44,354 nucleotides of DNA from DASWKG01 sp036396755 (GTDB lineage: Bacteria > Actinomycetota > UBA4738 > CALAEC01). Location of the stretch: assembly GCA_036396755.1 (NCBI GenBank), contig DASWKG010000129.1, forward strand, positions 1 through 44,354, written 5' to 3'. Below the pieces are notes generated by a model, which ran no database searches, was not told the origin of the DNA, and saw nothing but the letters and a program-made list of their open reading frames with translations. Position numbers and translations under genes: made by a program. Shown here in pieces: positions 31,899 to 39,259 of the stretch; the stretch's first letter is position 1; the number at the start of each line of letters is the position of its first letter.

Positions 31899-31946
31899 CC
31901 GGTCGAGGAAGCCAGTTCGTCCGGAAAAGAAAGTTCCCGTTCCGGC

Positions 31947-31976
31947 TTGCGCGCGGGGCTGCCGCCGGTGTATACT
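31947..31976 (+). promoter_or_regulatory. promoter of candidate small RNA
   Basis: TTGCGC (31947-31952), an 18-base spacer and TATACT (31971-31976) make a good promoter. Initiation 7 bases downstream would fall on G31983, the first base of the paired RNA described next. Confidence 0.6.
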
Positions 31977-31982
31977 TATCTG

Positions 31983-32041
31983 GTACTCCGAAGAGGCGGG
32001 ACGGGGAAACTCGGATCGTCGCTCCGGAGTACATCCTTTTT
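31983..32041 (+). ncRNA. candidate self-terminated small RNA, about 59 nt
   Basis: The predicted 5' end GTACTCCG (31983-31990) is perfectly complementary to CGGAGTAC (32025-32032), followed by ATCC and five Ts (32037-32041), the mark of an intrinsic terminator. Inside, GACG (32000-32003) pairs with CGTC (32017-32020) and a small GGG/CTC hairpin with an AAA loop lies between. No conserved reading frame is seen. I do not recognise a known RNA class. Confidence 0.55.
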
Positions 32042-32053
32042 GGGCCGTTCGCG

Positions 32054-32076
32054 AAGGGGCCGGATCCCGGCCCCTT
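32054..32076 (+). terminator. strong 10-bp hairpin
   Basis: AAGGGGCCGG (32054-32063) and CCGGCCCCTT (32067-32076) pair perfectly around ATC. It follows the small-RNA T-tract by 12 bases and may be a backup terminator. The downstream tail is only TTCGTG. Confidence 0.6.
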
Positions 32077-32234
32077 TCGTGCGTATCCCCCCGATCCCCA
32101 AGGCCAGGTTGGCCGTTTCGGCCGACCCCGTGGCCGGGGGCGGGCCGCGACGCCCCTGCTTATGTAGCAGATCCGCTACCCAAGGCGACCGGACGGAGGT
32201 TCTTGGCGAGCTTCCTCAGTCGTCCTCGTTGCGA
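32077..32234. other. non-coding stretch without recognised feature
   Basis: This part of the 365-base gap between the L,D-transpeptidase and DUF3499 genes holds no plausible gene. A weak hairpin GTAGC...GCTAC lies near 32165-32180. Nothing else is recognised. Confidence 0.6.
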
Positions 32235-32257
32235 ATCACATCGATGTGATCTAGGGT
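32235..32257 (+). promoter_or_regulatory. 16-bp palindromic operator and -10 box of DUF3499 gene
   Basis: ATCACATCGATGTGAT (32235-32250) is a perfect palindrome. It ends one base before TAGGGT (32252-32257), which in turn ends 6 bases before ATG 32264. The palindrome fills the spacer of the promoter, the usual place for a repressor site. Confidence 0.6.
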
Positions 32258-32263
32258 TCCCGC

Positions 32264-32473
32264 ATGCGCGCGTGCGCGAAGATGCGATGCGGGGAGCCGG
32301 CCGCCGCGACCGTCAGCCTTCGGTACCGGGACCGGGTTGTCGTGGTCAACGAGCTGCTCGCCGAAGGTGACCCCAGCCTCATCGATCTCTGCGAGGGGCA
32401 CGCCGGATCGCTCCGACCCCCGCTCGGGTGGGAGCGTCTCGACGAGCGCCTCGAGGCCCGTCGGGCCGGCTGA
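32264..32473 (+). CDS. DUF3499 protein
   Basis: The 69-residue protein has the DUF3499 pattern: an N-terminal CxxxxC pair (CAKMRC then GEPAAATVS), a YRDR strand, and a second half with LCEGHAGSLRPPLGWERL. Two cysteines near the N-terminus and the C-x2-H further on suggest a zinc site. Function is unknown, but the gene is conserved between whiB2 and manB in actinobacteria (recalled as Rv3258c), and that order holds here. ATG 32264 follows a -10 box by 6 bases, so the message is leaderless. Confidence 0.85.
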   Translation: MRACAKMRCGEPAAATVSLRYRDRVVVVNELLAEGDPSLIDLCEGHAGSLRPPLGWERLDERLEARRAG

Positions 32474-32510
32474 GCTCGCCAGGCCCGGGTCGGGGGGCGG
32501 GGCCGCGCGT

Positions 32511-32533
32511 CTTGGGTTACGCTCGTACCCAAG
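32511..32533 (+). promoter_or_regulatory. inverted repeat enclosing -10 box (TACGCT)
   Basis: CTTGGGT (32511-32517) and ACCCAAG (32527-32533) are perfect inverted repeats. The -10 box TACGCT (32518-32523) and the predicted start site lie between them, and ATG 32534 follows directly. A protein bound here would block initiation; as RNA only the right half would be transcribed. Confidence 0.6.
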
Positions 32534-32818
32534 ATGCCCCTGGATCGTGAGCTCATCCGGCTGATCCGCGCGCTCGACCCCTTCGATCTTCGCCGCCTGC
32601 AGATCCTCGCGCGGGGACTGCTCGTCGCGCGCGAGGGCGATCCCTTCGACGTCGGCCCCCCCGAGACCGGGAAGGCCAAGGTCACCTACCGCCAGGAGTG
32701 GGTGCGCTGCGGGCGCGAGAACTGCTCGAAATGCCCGCATGGACCGTATTGGTATGGCTACTGGCGAGAGGACGGCCGGATGCGCTCCCGCTACATCGGC
32801 AAGGACCTCAAGGAGTAG
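32534..32818 (+). CDS. DUF6788-like small protein
   Basis: The 94-residue protein has an N-terminal helical part (LDRELIRLIRALDPFDLRRLQ) and a C-terminal motif RCGRENCSKCPHGPYWYGYW followed by RSRYIGK. The C-x4-C-x2-C-x-H pattern with GPYWY matches DUF6788, which I know mainly from proteins of mobile elements and hypothetical small genes. A zinc-binding nucleic-acid protein is a reasonable guess. ATG 32534 is 10 bases after the -10 box. It lies 60 bases after DUF3499 and has its own promoter. Confidence 0.7.
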   Translation: MPLDRELIRLIRALDPFDLRRLQILARGLLVAREGDPFDVGPPETGKAKVTYRQEWVRCGRENCSKCPHGPYWYGYWREDGRMRSRYIGKDLKE

Positions 32819-32964
32819 GTCCCGCGTCCCACCGCCCCGGCGGGGTCGTTCGGCCCACCCCGTCTGGCCATGCCGTGTCAGCGTCCGGCGGCGGTCGGGG
32901 GAACGAGGAAATGACCCTCACTGCCTATGCAGCGCGGACGGCGTCGATGCCGAGGAATAGGGAC

Positions 32965-33147
32965 ATGAGCGAGAACAAGCAGGCGATGTGCCACTCCTGC
33001 GGGGACCCGGTTGCGTTGACGATCTCCTTCGAGGTCGACGGTCACAGCGTCATGTTCTACACCTGCCACGCGTGCGAGACGAAGTGGTGGGAGCAGGACG
33101 GCGCCGAGGCCGATCTCAACGTCGTGCTCCCGCTCGTGGTCGGCTAG
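32965..33147 (+). CDS. small zinc-ribbon protein
   Basis: The 60-residue protein has two CxxC knuckles, CHSC and CHAC, 30 residues apart, the arrangement of a zinc ribbon. A strand-rich centre (LTISFEVDGHSVMFYTC) and an acidic tail follow. ATG 32965 is chosen because GAGGA lies 8 bases upstream; ATG 32947 and ATG 32911 are in frame and possible. It may be a nucleic-acid or protein adaptor; no function is established. It precedes manB by 49 bases, where a separate promoter is found. Confidence 0.7.
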   Translation: MSENKQAMCHSCGDPVALTISFEVDGHSVMFYTCHACETKWWEQDGAEADLNVVLPLVVG

Positions 33148-33183
33148 CACACCCGCACCCGAGGGGCCCGAGCGCCGCTGGGA

Positions 33184-33189
33184 TAGAAT
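33184..33189 (+). promoter_or_regulatory. -10 element (TAGAAT) of manB operon, leaderless
   Basis: TAGAAT ends 7 bases before GTG 33197 and probably drives manB and the tightly packed genes after it. Confidence 0.6.
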
Positions 33190-33196
33190 CCCGGCC

Positions 33197-34561
33197 GTGG
33201 ACGAGCGCGAGCAGCGAGCGCATCCGGCGCTCGGGAGCATCTTCAAGGCGTACGACATCCGCGGCATCTATCCGGACCAGATCGACGAGATCGCCGCGCG
33301 CCACATCGGTGGCGCCTTCGCGGAGTTCGTCGGCGCACCCACCGTCCTGGTCGGGCGCGACTGCCGGGACTCGTCGCCGGCGCTCACCGCCGCGTTCATC
33401 GACGGCGTGACCGCCCGCGGCACCGGCGTCGTCGACATCGGGCTCGCCACGACCGACATGGTCTACTTCGCCTCCGGGTCGCTCGACATGCCCGGCGCGA
33501 TGTTCACGGCGAGTCACAACCCACCCGCCTACAACGGCCTCAAGCTGTGCCGCGAGGGCGCGGCGCCCATCGGCGAGGACTCCGGGCTCATGCAGGTCCG
33601 CGACCTCGCCGGCCGCGAGCCGCCCGCCCCGGCGGTCTCGCGGGGGCGCGTCGAGGAGCGCTCGATGGTCGAGCCCTACATCGAGCACGTGCTCTCGTTC
33701 GTCGACCCCGGGCGCATCGCTCCGATCACCGTCGTCGCCGACGCCGCGAACGGCATGGCGGGCCTCGTGCTGGAGCCCATCTTCGATCGCTTGCCGGCGA
33801 AGCTCGTTGGCCTCTACCTCGAGCTCGACGGGACCTTCCCCAACCACCCCGCCGACCCGATCCAGCCCGAGAACCAGGCCGACCTCAAGCGCGCGGTCGT
33901 CGAGCACGGCGCCGACGTGGGGCTCGCGTTCGACGGCGACGCCGACCGCGTCTTCCTCGTCGACGAGCGCGCCGAGGGCGTCTCGGGCTCGCTGCTCGTC
34001 GCCCTCATCGCCGAGTCGATGCTCGAGCGGGAGCAGGGCGCCCGGATCCTCCACAACGTGATCTGCTCGTGGGTGGTACCGGAGGTGATCAGAGAGCACG
34101 GCGGCGTGCCGGTCCGCACGCGCGTCGGCCACTCGTTCATCAAGAAGGTGATGGCCGAGACCGGCGCGATCTTCGGAGGCGAGCATTCCGGCCACTACTA
34201 TTTCCGCGACCACTACCGGGCCGACTCCGGCCTGGTCGCCGCCCTCCTGGTGCTGCAGCGGTTGTCGGAGGCGGGCACGCGGCTCTCCGAGCTGCTCGCC
34301 CCGTACCGCCGCTACCGTGACTCCGGAGAGATCAACACGGAGGTGGCCGACCCTGCGCAGACGACGGAACGCGTGGCCCGCGCGTTCCCCGACGGCCGCC
34401 ACGACCGCCTCGACGGCCTGACCGTCGAGTACGACGACTGGTGGTTCAACGTCCGGCCATCCAACACCGAGCCGCTCCTGCGGCTCAACGTGGAGGCCCG
34501 GACCGATGAGCTCCTGCGGTCGGGGACCGAGCGCGTGCTCGAGGTGATCCGCGCAGGATGA
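33197..34561 (+). CDS. manB: phosphomannomutase / phosphoglucomutase
   Basis: ManB interconverts mannose-6-phosphate and mannose-1-phosphate, the precursor of GDP-mannose. The 454-residue protein belongs to the alpha-D-phosphohexomutase family: FKAYDIRGIYP at the N-terminus, the phosphoserine loop TASHNPPAYNG with Ser106, the metal loop DGDADR at residues 246-251, the sugar-binding GEHSGHYYF and the phosphate-binding RPSNTEPLLRLN. All active-site loops are intact. GTG 33197 follows TAGAAT by 7 bases. Next come a Trm112-like gene and a phosphosugar isomerase, so mannose metabolism is grouped; the nucleotidyltransferase at 13.9 kb probably uses the product. Confidence 0.93.
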   Translation: MDEREQRAHPALGSIFKAYDIRGIYPDQIDEIAARHIGGAFAEFVGAPTVLVGRDCRDSSPALTAAFIDGVTARGTGVVDIGLATTDMVYFASGSLDMPGAMFTASHNPPAYNGLKLCREGAAPIGEDSGLMQVRDLAGREPPAPAVSRGRVEERSMVEPYIEHVLSFVDPGRIAPITVVADAANGMAGLVLEPIFDRLPAKLVGLYLELDGTFPNHPADPIQPENQADLKRAVVEHGADVGLAFDGDADRVFLVDERAEGVSGSLLVALIAESMLEREQGARILHNVICSWVVPEVIREHGGVPVRTRVGHSFIKKVMAETGAIFGGEHSGHYYFRDHYRADSGLVAALLVLQRLSEAGTRLSELLAPYRRYRDSGEINTEVADPAQTTERVARAFPDGRHDRLDGLTVEYDDWWFNVRPSNTEPLLRLNVEARTDELLRSGTERVLEVIRAG

Positions 34562-34579
34562 GACGAAACGGAGGACGCC

Positions 34580-34756
34580 GTGCCGATCGATGACGAGCTG
34601 CTCGAGATCCTCGCCTGCCCGAACTGCCGGGGCCCGGTCGAGTACCGGGAAGGGGAGGAGCGCATCGTGTGCGTGGGGGAGTGTGGCTACCGCTACCCGG
34701 TGCGCGATGACATCCCGGTGATGCTCATCGAAGAGGCGGAGAAGCCGGGGAAGTAG
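34580..34756 (+). CDS. Trm112-like zinc protein
   Basis: This 58-residue protein starts at GTG 34580 with an excellent GGAGG 5 bases upstream (34570-34574). It reads LLEILACPNCRGPVEY, then IVCVGECGYRYPVRDDIPVML, the Trm112/UPF0434 pattern with four zinc-site cysteines. Trm112 proteins are small partners that activate methyltransferases; the bacterial role is less certain. Its place between manB and the phosphosugar isomerase is the conserved actinobacterial order. It is short and easily missed. Confidence 0.88.
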   Translation: MPIDDELLEILACPNCRGPVEYREGEERIVCVGECGYRYPVRDDIPVMLIEEAEKPGK

Positions 34757-34765
34757 AACGACCGG

Positions 34766-35761
34766 TTGAGCATCCTCGACGCGTTCCTGACCCTCCCGCG
34801 CCAGCTGGAGACGTCCTTCGGCGTCGCGGCGAGCGGTCCCTCGCTCGAGCGGCCGCGCTCGATCGTGCTCTGTGGCATGGGTGGCTCCGCGGCCGCCGGG
34901 GACGTGCTGCGTGCCGCCTACGCCGACGCGCTGCCGGCTCCGGCGCTCTCGGTCCGCGGGGACCGGCTGCCGGGGTACCTCGGCCCCGACGACCTCGTGG
35001 TCTGCCTCTCGTACTCGGGGACGACCGAGGAGACGCTGTCGGCGTTCGACGAGGCGGCTGCGCGCGGCTGCGCGCTCGTTGCCGTCTGCGCCGGGGGCGG
35101 GCTCGCCGACCGGGCGGCGGCCGCCGGGGCGACGCTCGCCCTCGTCCCCCGCGACGTCGAGATGCCCCGAGCGGCTCTCGGCCTCCTGACGGGAGCTCTG
35201 GTGGGGACCCTCGCCCGAGGGGGCCTGCTCCCCGGCGCGGGCGACGATGTCCGGGAGTCGGTCGCGTCGCTCACGAGCGCGGCCGACGAGCTGGCGGCGG
35301 ATGCCGCCGCGGTGGCTCGGCGCATCGGGGCCCGGATGCCGGTGATCTGGGGGTCCGAGGGCCCCTCGGAGGCGGCGGCCTGGCGGTGGAAGTGCGCCTT
35401 CAACGAGAACGCGAAGACCCCCGCCTTCTCCTCTTCGCTGCCCGAGCTCGACCACCACGAGGTCGTGGGCTGGGCGGAGGGCACCGGGCCGGGCTTCGTC
35501 CTCATCGTGCTCCGGGAGGCCGGGGAGCAGCCGGGGATCGCGCGGAGGATCGAGGCGACGCTCGAGACGATCGCGGCCGCGGACCTCGGATGGATGGAGG
35601 TCCACGCGCGAGGGGCGTCGGCGCTCGCTCGCACGCTGTCGCTGATGCTGGTGGGCGACGTGGCCAGCGCCACGCACGCCCTCGAGCGCGGGATCGACCC
35701 CGAGCCGATCGAGGCCATCGCGAGCCTGAAGCAGCGGCTCGGAAGGAAAGGGGCGCGGTGA
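34766..35761 (+). CDS. SIS-domain phosphoglucose/phosphomannose isomerase
   Basis: The 331-residue protein has two SIS (sugar isomerase) domains: the first with VLCGMGGSAAAGDVL and CLSYSGTTEETLSAFD, the second around VIWGSEGPSEAAAWRWKCAFNENAK and the LPELDHHEVVGW loop with the catalytic glutamate and histidine. This matches the bifunctional PGI/PMI family that interconverts fructose-6-phosphate with glucose- or mannose-6-phosphate, feeding ManB. The recalled mycobacterial counterpart is Rv3256c beside manB. The start is TTG 34766, 9 bases after the previous stop; the stop overlaps the GTG of the next gene. Confidence 0.87.
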   Translation: MSILDAFLTLPRQLETSFGVAASGPSLERPRSIVLCGMGGSAAAGDVLRAAYADALPAPALSVRGDRLPGYLGPDDLVVCLSYSGTTEETLSAFDEAAARGCALVAVCAGGGLADRAAAAGATLALVPRDVEMPRAALGLLTGALVGTLARGGLLPGAGDDVRESVASLTSAADELAADAAAVARRIGARMPVIWGSEGPSEAAAWRWKCAFNENAKTPAFSSSLPELDHHEVVGWAEGTGPGFVLIVLREAGEQPGIARRIEATLETIAAADLGWMEVHARGASALARTLSLMLVGDVASATHALERGIDPEPIEAIASLKQRLGRKGAR

Positions 35762-36594
35762 CGGAGGCCGCCGGTCCCGGCGACGACCTCGCCACCCGAG
35801 GCGCCGAGGCGGTCCGTCGCGCGACCGACCTCGTTCCCGCGGTCGCCGTCATCGCGGGATCGGGCCTGTCCGGCGCGCTCTCGTCGGTCGCGTCCGTGGC
35901 GGAGCTCGCGTACGCCGACCTCCCGGGCTTCCCGGAGCCGACGGTTCCCGGGCATACGGGCACGCTCATCGTCGGCACCCTCGCAGGGGTGCCGCTCGTC
36001 GTCTTCCTCGGCCGCATCCACTACTACGAGGGACACCCGATGGACCTCGTGACGCTTCCGGTGCGGCTCGCCGCCGCCCTGGGGGCACGGACGCTCGTCC
36101 TCACCGCGGCCGCGGGTGGGCTCGACCCCGGCCTCGAGCCGGGCACGCTGGTCGTGGGGTCGGACCATCTGAACTTCCTCGGGGTCAACCCCCTCCGCGG
36201 CTGGCGCGACGCCGACGGCCGGCCGTCGTTCGCCGGCCTCGCGGGGCTGTACCCCGAGGGTCTCGCCGTCCCGGCCATGGAGGCGGCCGTCGCGGCGGGC
36301 ATCCCGGCCGCGCGCGGGGTCTACGCGGCGCTCCCGGGCCCCACCTACGAGACGCCCGCCGAGGTCGACTTCCTCCGCCGTGCGGGCGCCGACGTCGTCG
36401 GGATGTCGGTCGTCCCCGAGGCCTGCGCGGCCGCGGCCTTGGGGCTGCGGTGCCTGGGGCTCTACTGTGTGACGAACAAGGTGGGCGCGCCGGTGAGCCA
36501 TCACGAGGTCGAGCACGTCGCGTCGGCCTTCGCACCGGCCCTCGGGCGGGTGCTCGAACGGGTGCTTCCGACGATCGGAGACGGACATGAGTGA
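35758..36594 (+). CDS. purine nucleoside phosphorylase (trimeric type)
   Basis: The 278-residue protein belongs to the trimeric PNP/MTAP family that splits purine nucleosides with phosphate. Motifs: the phosphate loop VIAGSGLSG, FLGRIHYYEGHPM, the purine/sugar region LPGPTYETPAEVDFLRRAGADVVGMSVVPE and CVTNKVG. GTG 35758 overlaps the preceding stop (GTGA) and its end overlaps ahcY by 8 bases. Since AhcY releases adenosine and homocysteine, the pair suggests salvage of nucleosides from methylation; PNP of this type prefers guanosine and inosine, so a deaminase step may intervene. MTA phosphorylase activity is an alternative. Confidence 0.9.
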   Translation: MTEAAGPGDDLATRGAEAVRRATDLVPAVAVIAGSGLSGALSSVASVAELAYADLPGFPEPTVPGHTGTLIVGTLAGVPLVVFLGRIHYYEGHPMDLVTLPVRLAAALGARTLVLTAAAGGLDPGLEPGTLVVGSDHLNFLGVNPLRGWRDADGRPSFAGLAGLYPEGLAVPAMEAAVAAGIPAARGVYAALPGPTYETPAEVDFLRRAGADVVGMSVVPEACAAAALGLRCLGLYCVTNKVGAPVSHHEVEHVASAFAPALGRVLERVLPTIGDGHE

Positions 36595-37837
36595 CGTGAA
36601 GGACCAGGGCCTTGCCCCTCGTGGGCGGGAGCGGATCGAGTGGGCGGGCCGCGAGATGAAGGTGCTCGGCCTGATCGGCGAGCGCTTCGAGAAGGAGCGG
36701 CCGCTCGACGGCCTCCGGATCGCCGCCTGCCTGCACGTGACGACCGAGACGGCGAACCTCGTGCTCGCACTTCGGGCGGGCGGCGCCCAGGTCGCGCTGT
36801 GCGCGTCGAACCCCCTCTCGACCCAGGACGACGTCGCGGCCGCCCTCGCGGAGGAGGACGGGATCGAGGTGTTCGCGATCCGAGGCGCCGACAACCCGAC
36901 CTACTACGGGCACATCCGGCAGGCGCTCGAGATCGGGCCACACCTCACGATGGACGACGGCGCCGACCTCGTCTCCACGCTGAAGAAGGAGCGTGGGGAC
37001 CTGCTCGGTGAGGTGCGCGCCGGCACCGAGGAGACGACCACGGGCGTGATCCGGCTACGGGCGATGGCCAAGGCGGGCGAGCTCCCGTACCCGATCGTCG
37101 CGGTCAACGACGCCCAGACGAAGCACCTGTTCGACAACCGGTTCGGCACGGGGCAGTCGACCATCGACGCGATCATGCGCTCGACGAACCTCCTGCTCGC
37201 CGGACGCGCCGTCGTGGTGTGCGGCTACGGCATGTGCGGCCGCGGGGTTGCCTCGAGGGCCCGAGGGATGGGCGCTCGGGTGATCGTCACCGAGGTCGAG
37301 CCGCTTCCCGCGCTCGAGGCCGCGATGGAGGGCTACGAGGTGCTGCCGCTCCGCGACGCGGCGCGCATCGGCGACATCTTCGTGACGGTCACCGGCGACA
37401 CCGGCGTGATCCGGCGCGAGCACATCGAGACGATGAAGGACGGCGCGGTCCTCGCGAACGCCGGCCACTTCGACGTCGAGATCGACCGCCCGGCGCTCGA
37501 GGAGCTTGCCGGCGAGCCGCGACGCATCCGCGACCTCGTCGACGAGTACCGGATGCCCGACGGCCGCCTGATCCACCTCCTGGCCGAGGGCCGGCTCGTG
37601 AACCTCGCGGCCGGCGAGGGGCACCCGGCGGCCGTCATGGACATGTCGTTCGCGAACCAGGCGCTCGTCGCCGAATGGCTGGCGGGGCGGGACGATCTCG
37701 ACTCGACCGTCCACCCGGTCCCGGCCGACATCGACGCCGAGGTCGCCCGGCTGAAGCTCCGGGCCATGGGCGTCGAGATCGACGTGCTGACCGACGAGCA
37801 GCGGGAGTACCTGGCGTCGTGGGAGCTGGGGACCTGA
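36587..37837 (+). CDS. ahcY: adenosylhomocysteinase
   Basis: AhcY hydrolyses S-adenosylhomocysteine to adenosine and homocysteine, removing the inhibitor of methyltransferases. The 416-residue protein shows HVTTETANL, GTEETTTGV, VNDAQTKHLFDNRFGTGQS and the NAD-binding GYGMCGRG, and ends with the family tail near LTDEQREYLASW. It is the short form without the 40-residue insertion of the mycobacterial enzyme, similar to the archaeal and Thermotoga type. ATG 36587 lies within the end of the PNP gene, and the next gene starts 19 bases before the ahcY stop. Confidence 0.94.
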   Translation: MSDVKDQGLAPRGRERIEWAGREMKVLGLIGERFEKERPLDGLRIAACLHVTTETANLVLALRAGGAQVALCASNPLSTQDDVAAALAEEDGIEVFAIRGADNPTYYGHIRQALEIGPHLTMDDGADLVSTLKKERGDLLGEVRAGTEETTTGVIRLRAMAKAGELPYPIVAVNDAQTKHLFDNRFGTGQSTIDAIMRSTNLLLAGRAVVVCGYGMCGRGVASRARGMGARVIVTEVEPLPALEAAMEGYEVLPLRDAARIGDIFVTVTGDTGVIRREHIETMKDGAVLANAGHFDVEIDRPALEELAGEPRRIRDLVDEYRMPDGRLIHLLAEGRLVNLAAGEGHPAAVMDMSFANQALVAEWLAGRDDLDSTVHPVPADIDAEVARLKLRAMGVEIDVLTDEQREYLASWELGT

Positions 37838-38508
37838 CGCCCGTCGCGGTCGACGTCGTCTACGAGCGGTTCCCGGCCTCGATCCGCGGCGCGCTCGTCG
37901 TTCGGGGAACCGACTCCAACCCCCACCAGGTGGCGCTCGCGGAGGCCGACCTCCGGGAGGCGGCCGCGCCCTCGCGGCGGGCCCAGCCCCTCGGCCTCGG
38001 CCCGGTCACCGTCGACATCGTCCCCCGCGGCGAGATGCTGATCCCGTTCGAGGTGCCCTTCGCCGGGCTCGACCCGGGCTGGTACGAGGTGTCGGCCGAG
38101 GTGCTGGTCGACGGCCAGGTCCTGGTCCGCGGGCCCGAGAAGGGGCCGCGTCCGTTCGTGGTGCGATGGCCGCAGGGGACCGTGCGTCGCGGCGGCATCG
38201 ACCTCGGCCTGTCCATCGAGGTCCCCGGATCCCCCGGCGCCACGATCGAGCGCATGGACTGCCGCACCGAGTCGGCCGTGGTCCATTGGCGCCACGCCCC
38301 CGCCGACGATGCCGAACGGGACGAGCTCCGCGTCTCGGCGGGGCGCCGGCGTCTGCCCGTGGTCGCCGATGCCTTCGATCCCAAGTCGGGGGAGCGGACG
38401 ACCACGGTCTATCCGGTCCTCAAGACCGACGCGCGGCTCACGTTCGCGGTCGAGCGGCGCAGCGGCGCCGAGCGCGGCTCCTGGTCGGCCCAGGCCGACC
38501 TTCCCTGA
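37819..38508 (+). CDS. protein of unknown function downstream of ahcY
   Basis: I do not recognise this 229-residue protein. No signal peptide or membrane helix is seen. The sequence is beta-rich and reads like two Ig-like or beta-sandwich modules: residues 1-115 (VVYERFPASIRGALVVRG; FEVPFAGLDPGWYEVSAEVLVDG) and 120-229 (LGLSIEVPGSPGATIERM; TTTVYPVLKTDARLTFAVER). GTG 37819 sits inside the end of ahcY, so translation is coupled and the gene is probably real. One cysteine only. A scaffold or binding role is possible, but there is no evidence for a specific one. Confidence 0.7.
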   Translation: MGAGDLTPVAVDVVYERFPASIRGALVVRGTDSNPHQVALAEADLREAAAPSRRAQPLGLGPVTVDIVPRGEMLIPFEVPFAGLDPGWYEVSAEVLVDGQVLVRGPEKGPRPFVVRWPQGTVRRGGIDLGLSIEVPGSPGATIERMDCRTESAVVHWRHAPADDAERDELRVSAGRRRLPVVADAFDPKSGERTTTVYPVLKTDARLTFAVERRSGAERGSWSAQADLP

Positions 38509-38541
38509 GGGCCCGTTCCGCCCCGTGTCGGTGGCGGCCGC

Positions 38542-38547
38542 TAGCCT
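38542..38547 (+). promoter_or_regulatory. -10 element (TAGCCT) of comF, leaderless
   Basis: TAGCCT ends 6 bases before GTG 38554. Confidence 0.5.
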
Positions 38548-38553
38548 GCCCTC

Positions 38554-39252
38554 GTGCTCGCCCGTCTGCTCGCTCCCGCACGCTGTGTCGGCTGCGATCG
38601 CGGCTCCTGGCCCCTCTGCGGCCCCTGCCGGGATGCCGTCTCGGTCGTGGTGCCGCCGCTCTGCCTGCGCTGCGGGCGCCCCGCCGAGGAGGCGCTGACC
38701 GCGTGCGCGGACTGTCCGCCCCGGCCGATCGACACGACCCGCGCCCCGTTCCTCTACGAGGGCCCGCTCGCGCGCGCGATCCGCGGGCTCAAGTTCTCGG
38801 GCTGGCGCTCGCTGGTCTCCCACCTCGGGGGCGCGATGGCGGCCGTCGCCGACTCGCCCGCGCGGGTGGTGACGTGGGTACCGCTCTCCGCGGTCCGCCG
38901 CTGCGAGCGGGGGTTCGACCAGGCGGAGCTCCTCGCGAGGGCCCTCGCGTCCCGCACCGGGAGGCGGCCCCGGCGCCTCCTCGAGCGGGTCGAGGACATC
39001 CCCGCCCGGGCCCGGCTCCCGGGTCGGGAGCGCCGGGAGATCCCCGAGGGGGCCTTCGCGGCGGCCGGCGCCGTCCCCCCAACGGTGCTGCTCGTCGACG
39101 ACGTGCTCACCACCGGGGCGACCGCGGCGGCCTGCGCCCGGGCTCTCAGGCGCGGGGGGGCCCGGCGGGTGGACGTGCTGGTCGCCGCCCGCTCCCTGCG
39201 TGGCGCCCCCGTCCCGGCCCGGGTCCGAGCGGCACCCTCCCGGGCCGTATAA
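38554..39252 (+). CDS. comF: ComF-family phosphoribosyltransferase-like protein
   Basis: ComF proteins combine a zinc finger with a type I phosphoribosyltransferase fold and are linked to DNA uptake or repair, without a proven reaction. The 232-residue protein has cysteine pairs CVGC, CGPC, CLRC and CADC in the first 60 residues and the PRPP motif VLLVDDVLTTGATAAAC near residue 175. It is a normal full-length member. GTG 38554 follows TAGCCT by 6 bases. The stop codon TAA lies inside the TATAAT box of the RNA gene that follows. The comF-hpf-secA order is conserved in mycobacteria (recalled Rv3242c-Rv3240c). Confidence 0.88.
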   Translation: MLARLLAPARCVGCDRGSWPLCGPCRDAVSVVVPPLCLRCGRPAEEALTACADCPPRPIDTTRAPFLYEGPLARAIRGLKFSGWRSLVSHLGGAMAAVADSPARVVTWVPLSAVRRCERGFDQAELLARALASRTGRRPRRLLERVEDIPARARLPGRERREIPEGAFAAAGAVPPTVLLVDDVLTTGATAAACARALRRGGARRVDVLVAARSLRGAPVPARVRAAPSRAV

Positions 39253-39253
39253 T
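39248..39253 (+). promoter_or_regulatory. consensus -10 (TATAAT) of raiA-type RNA
   Basis: This is the only perfect TATAAT used as a promoter in the window. It contains the comF stop codon. Initiation about 7 bases downstream would begin the RNA at about G39260. Confidence 0.65.
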
Positions 39254-39259
39254 CAGGGG

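Noticed and set aside
32264..32740. Minus-strand frames over DUF3499 (174 and 144 codons)
   Set aside because: Low-complexity translations; the plus-strand frame matches DUF3499 and has a promoter.
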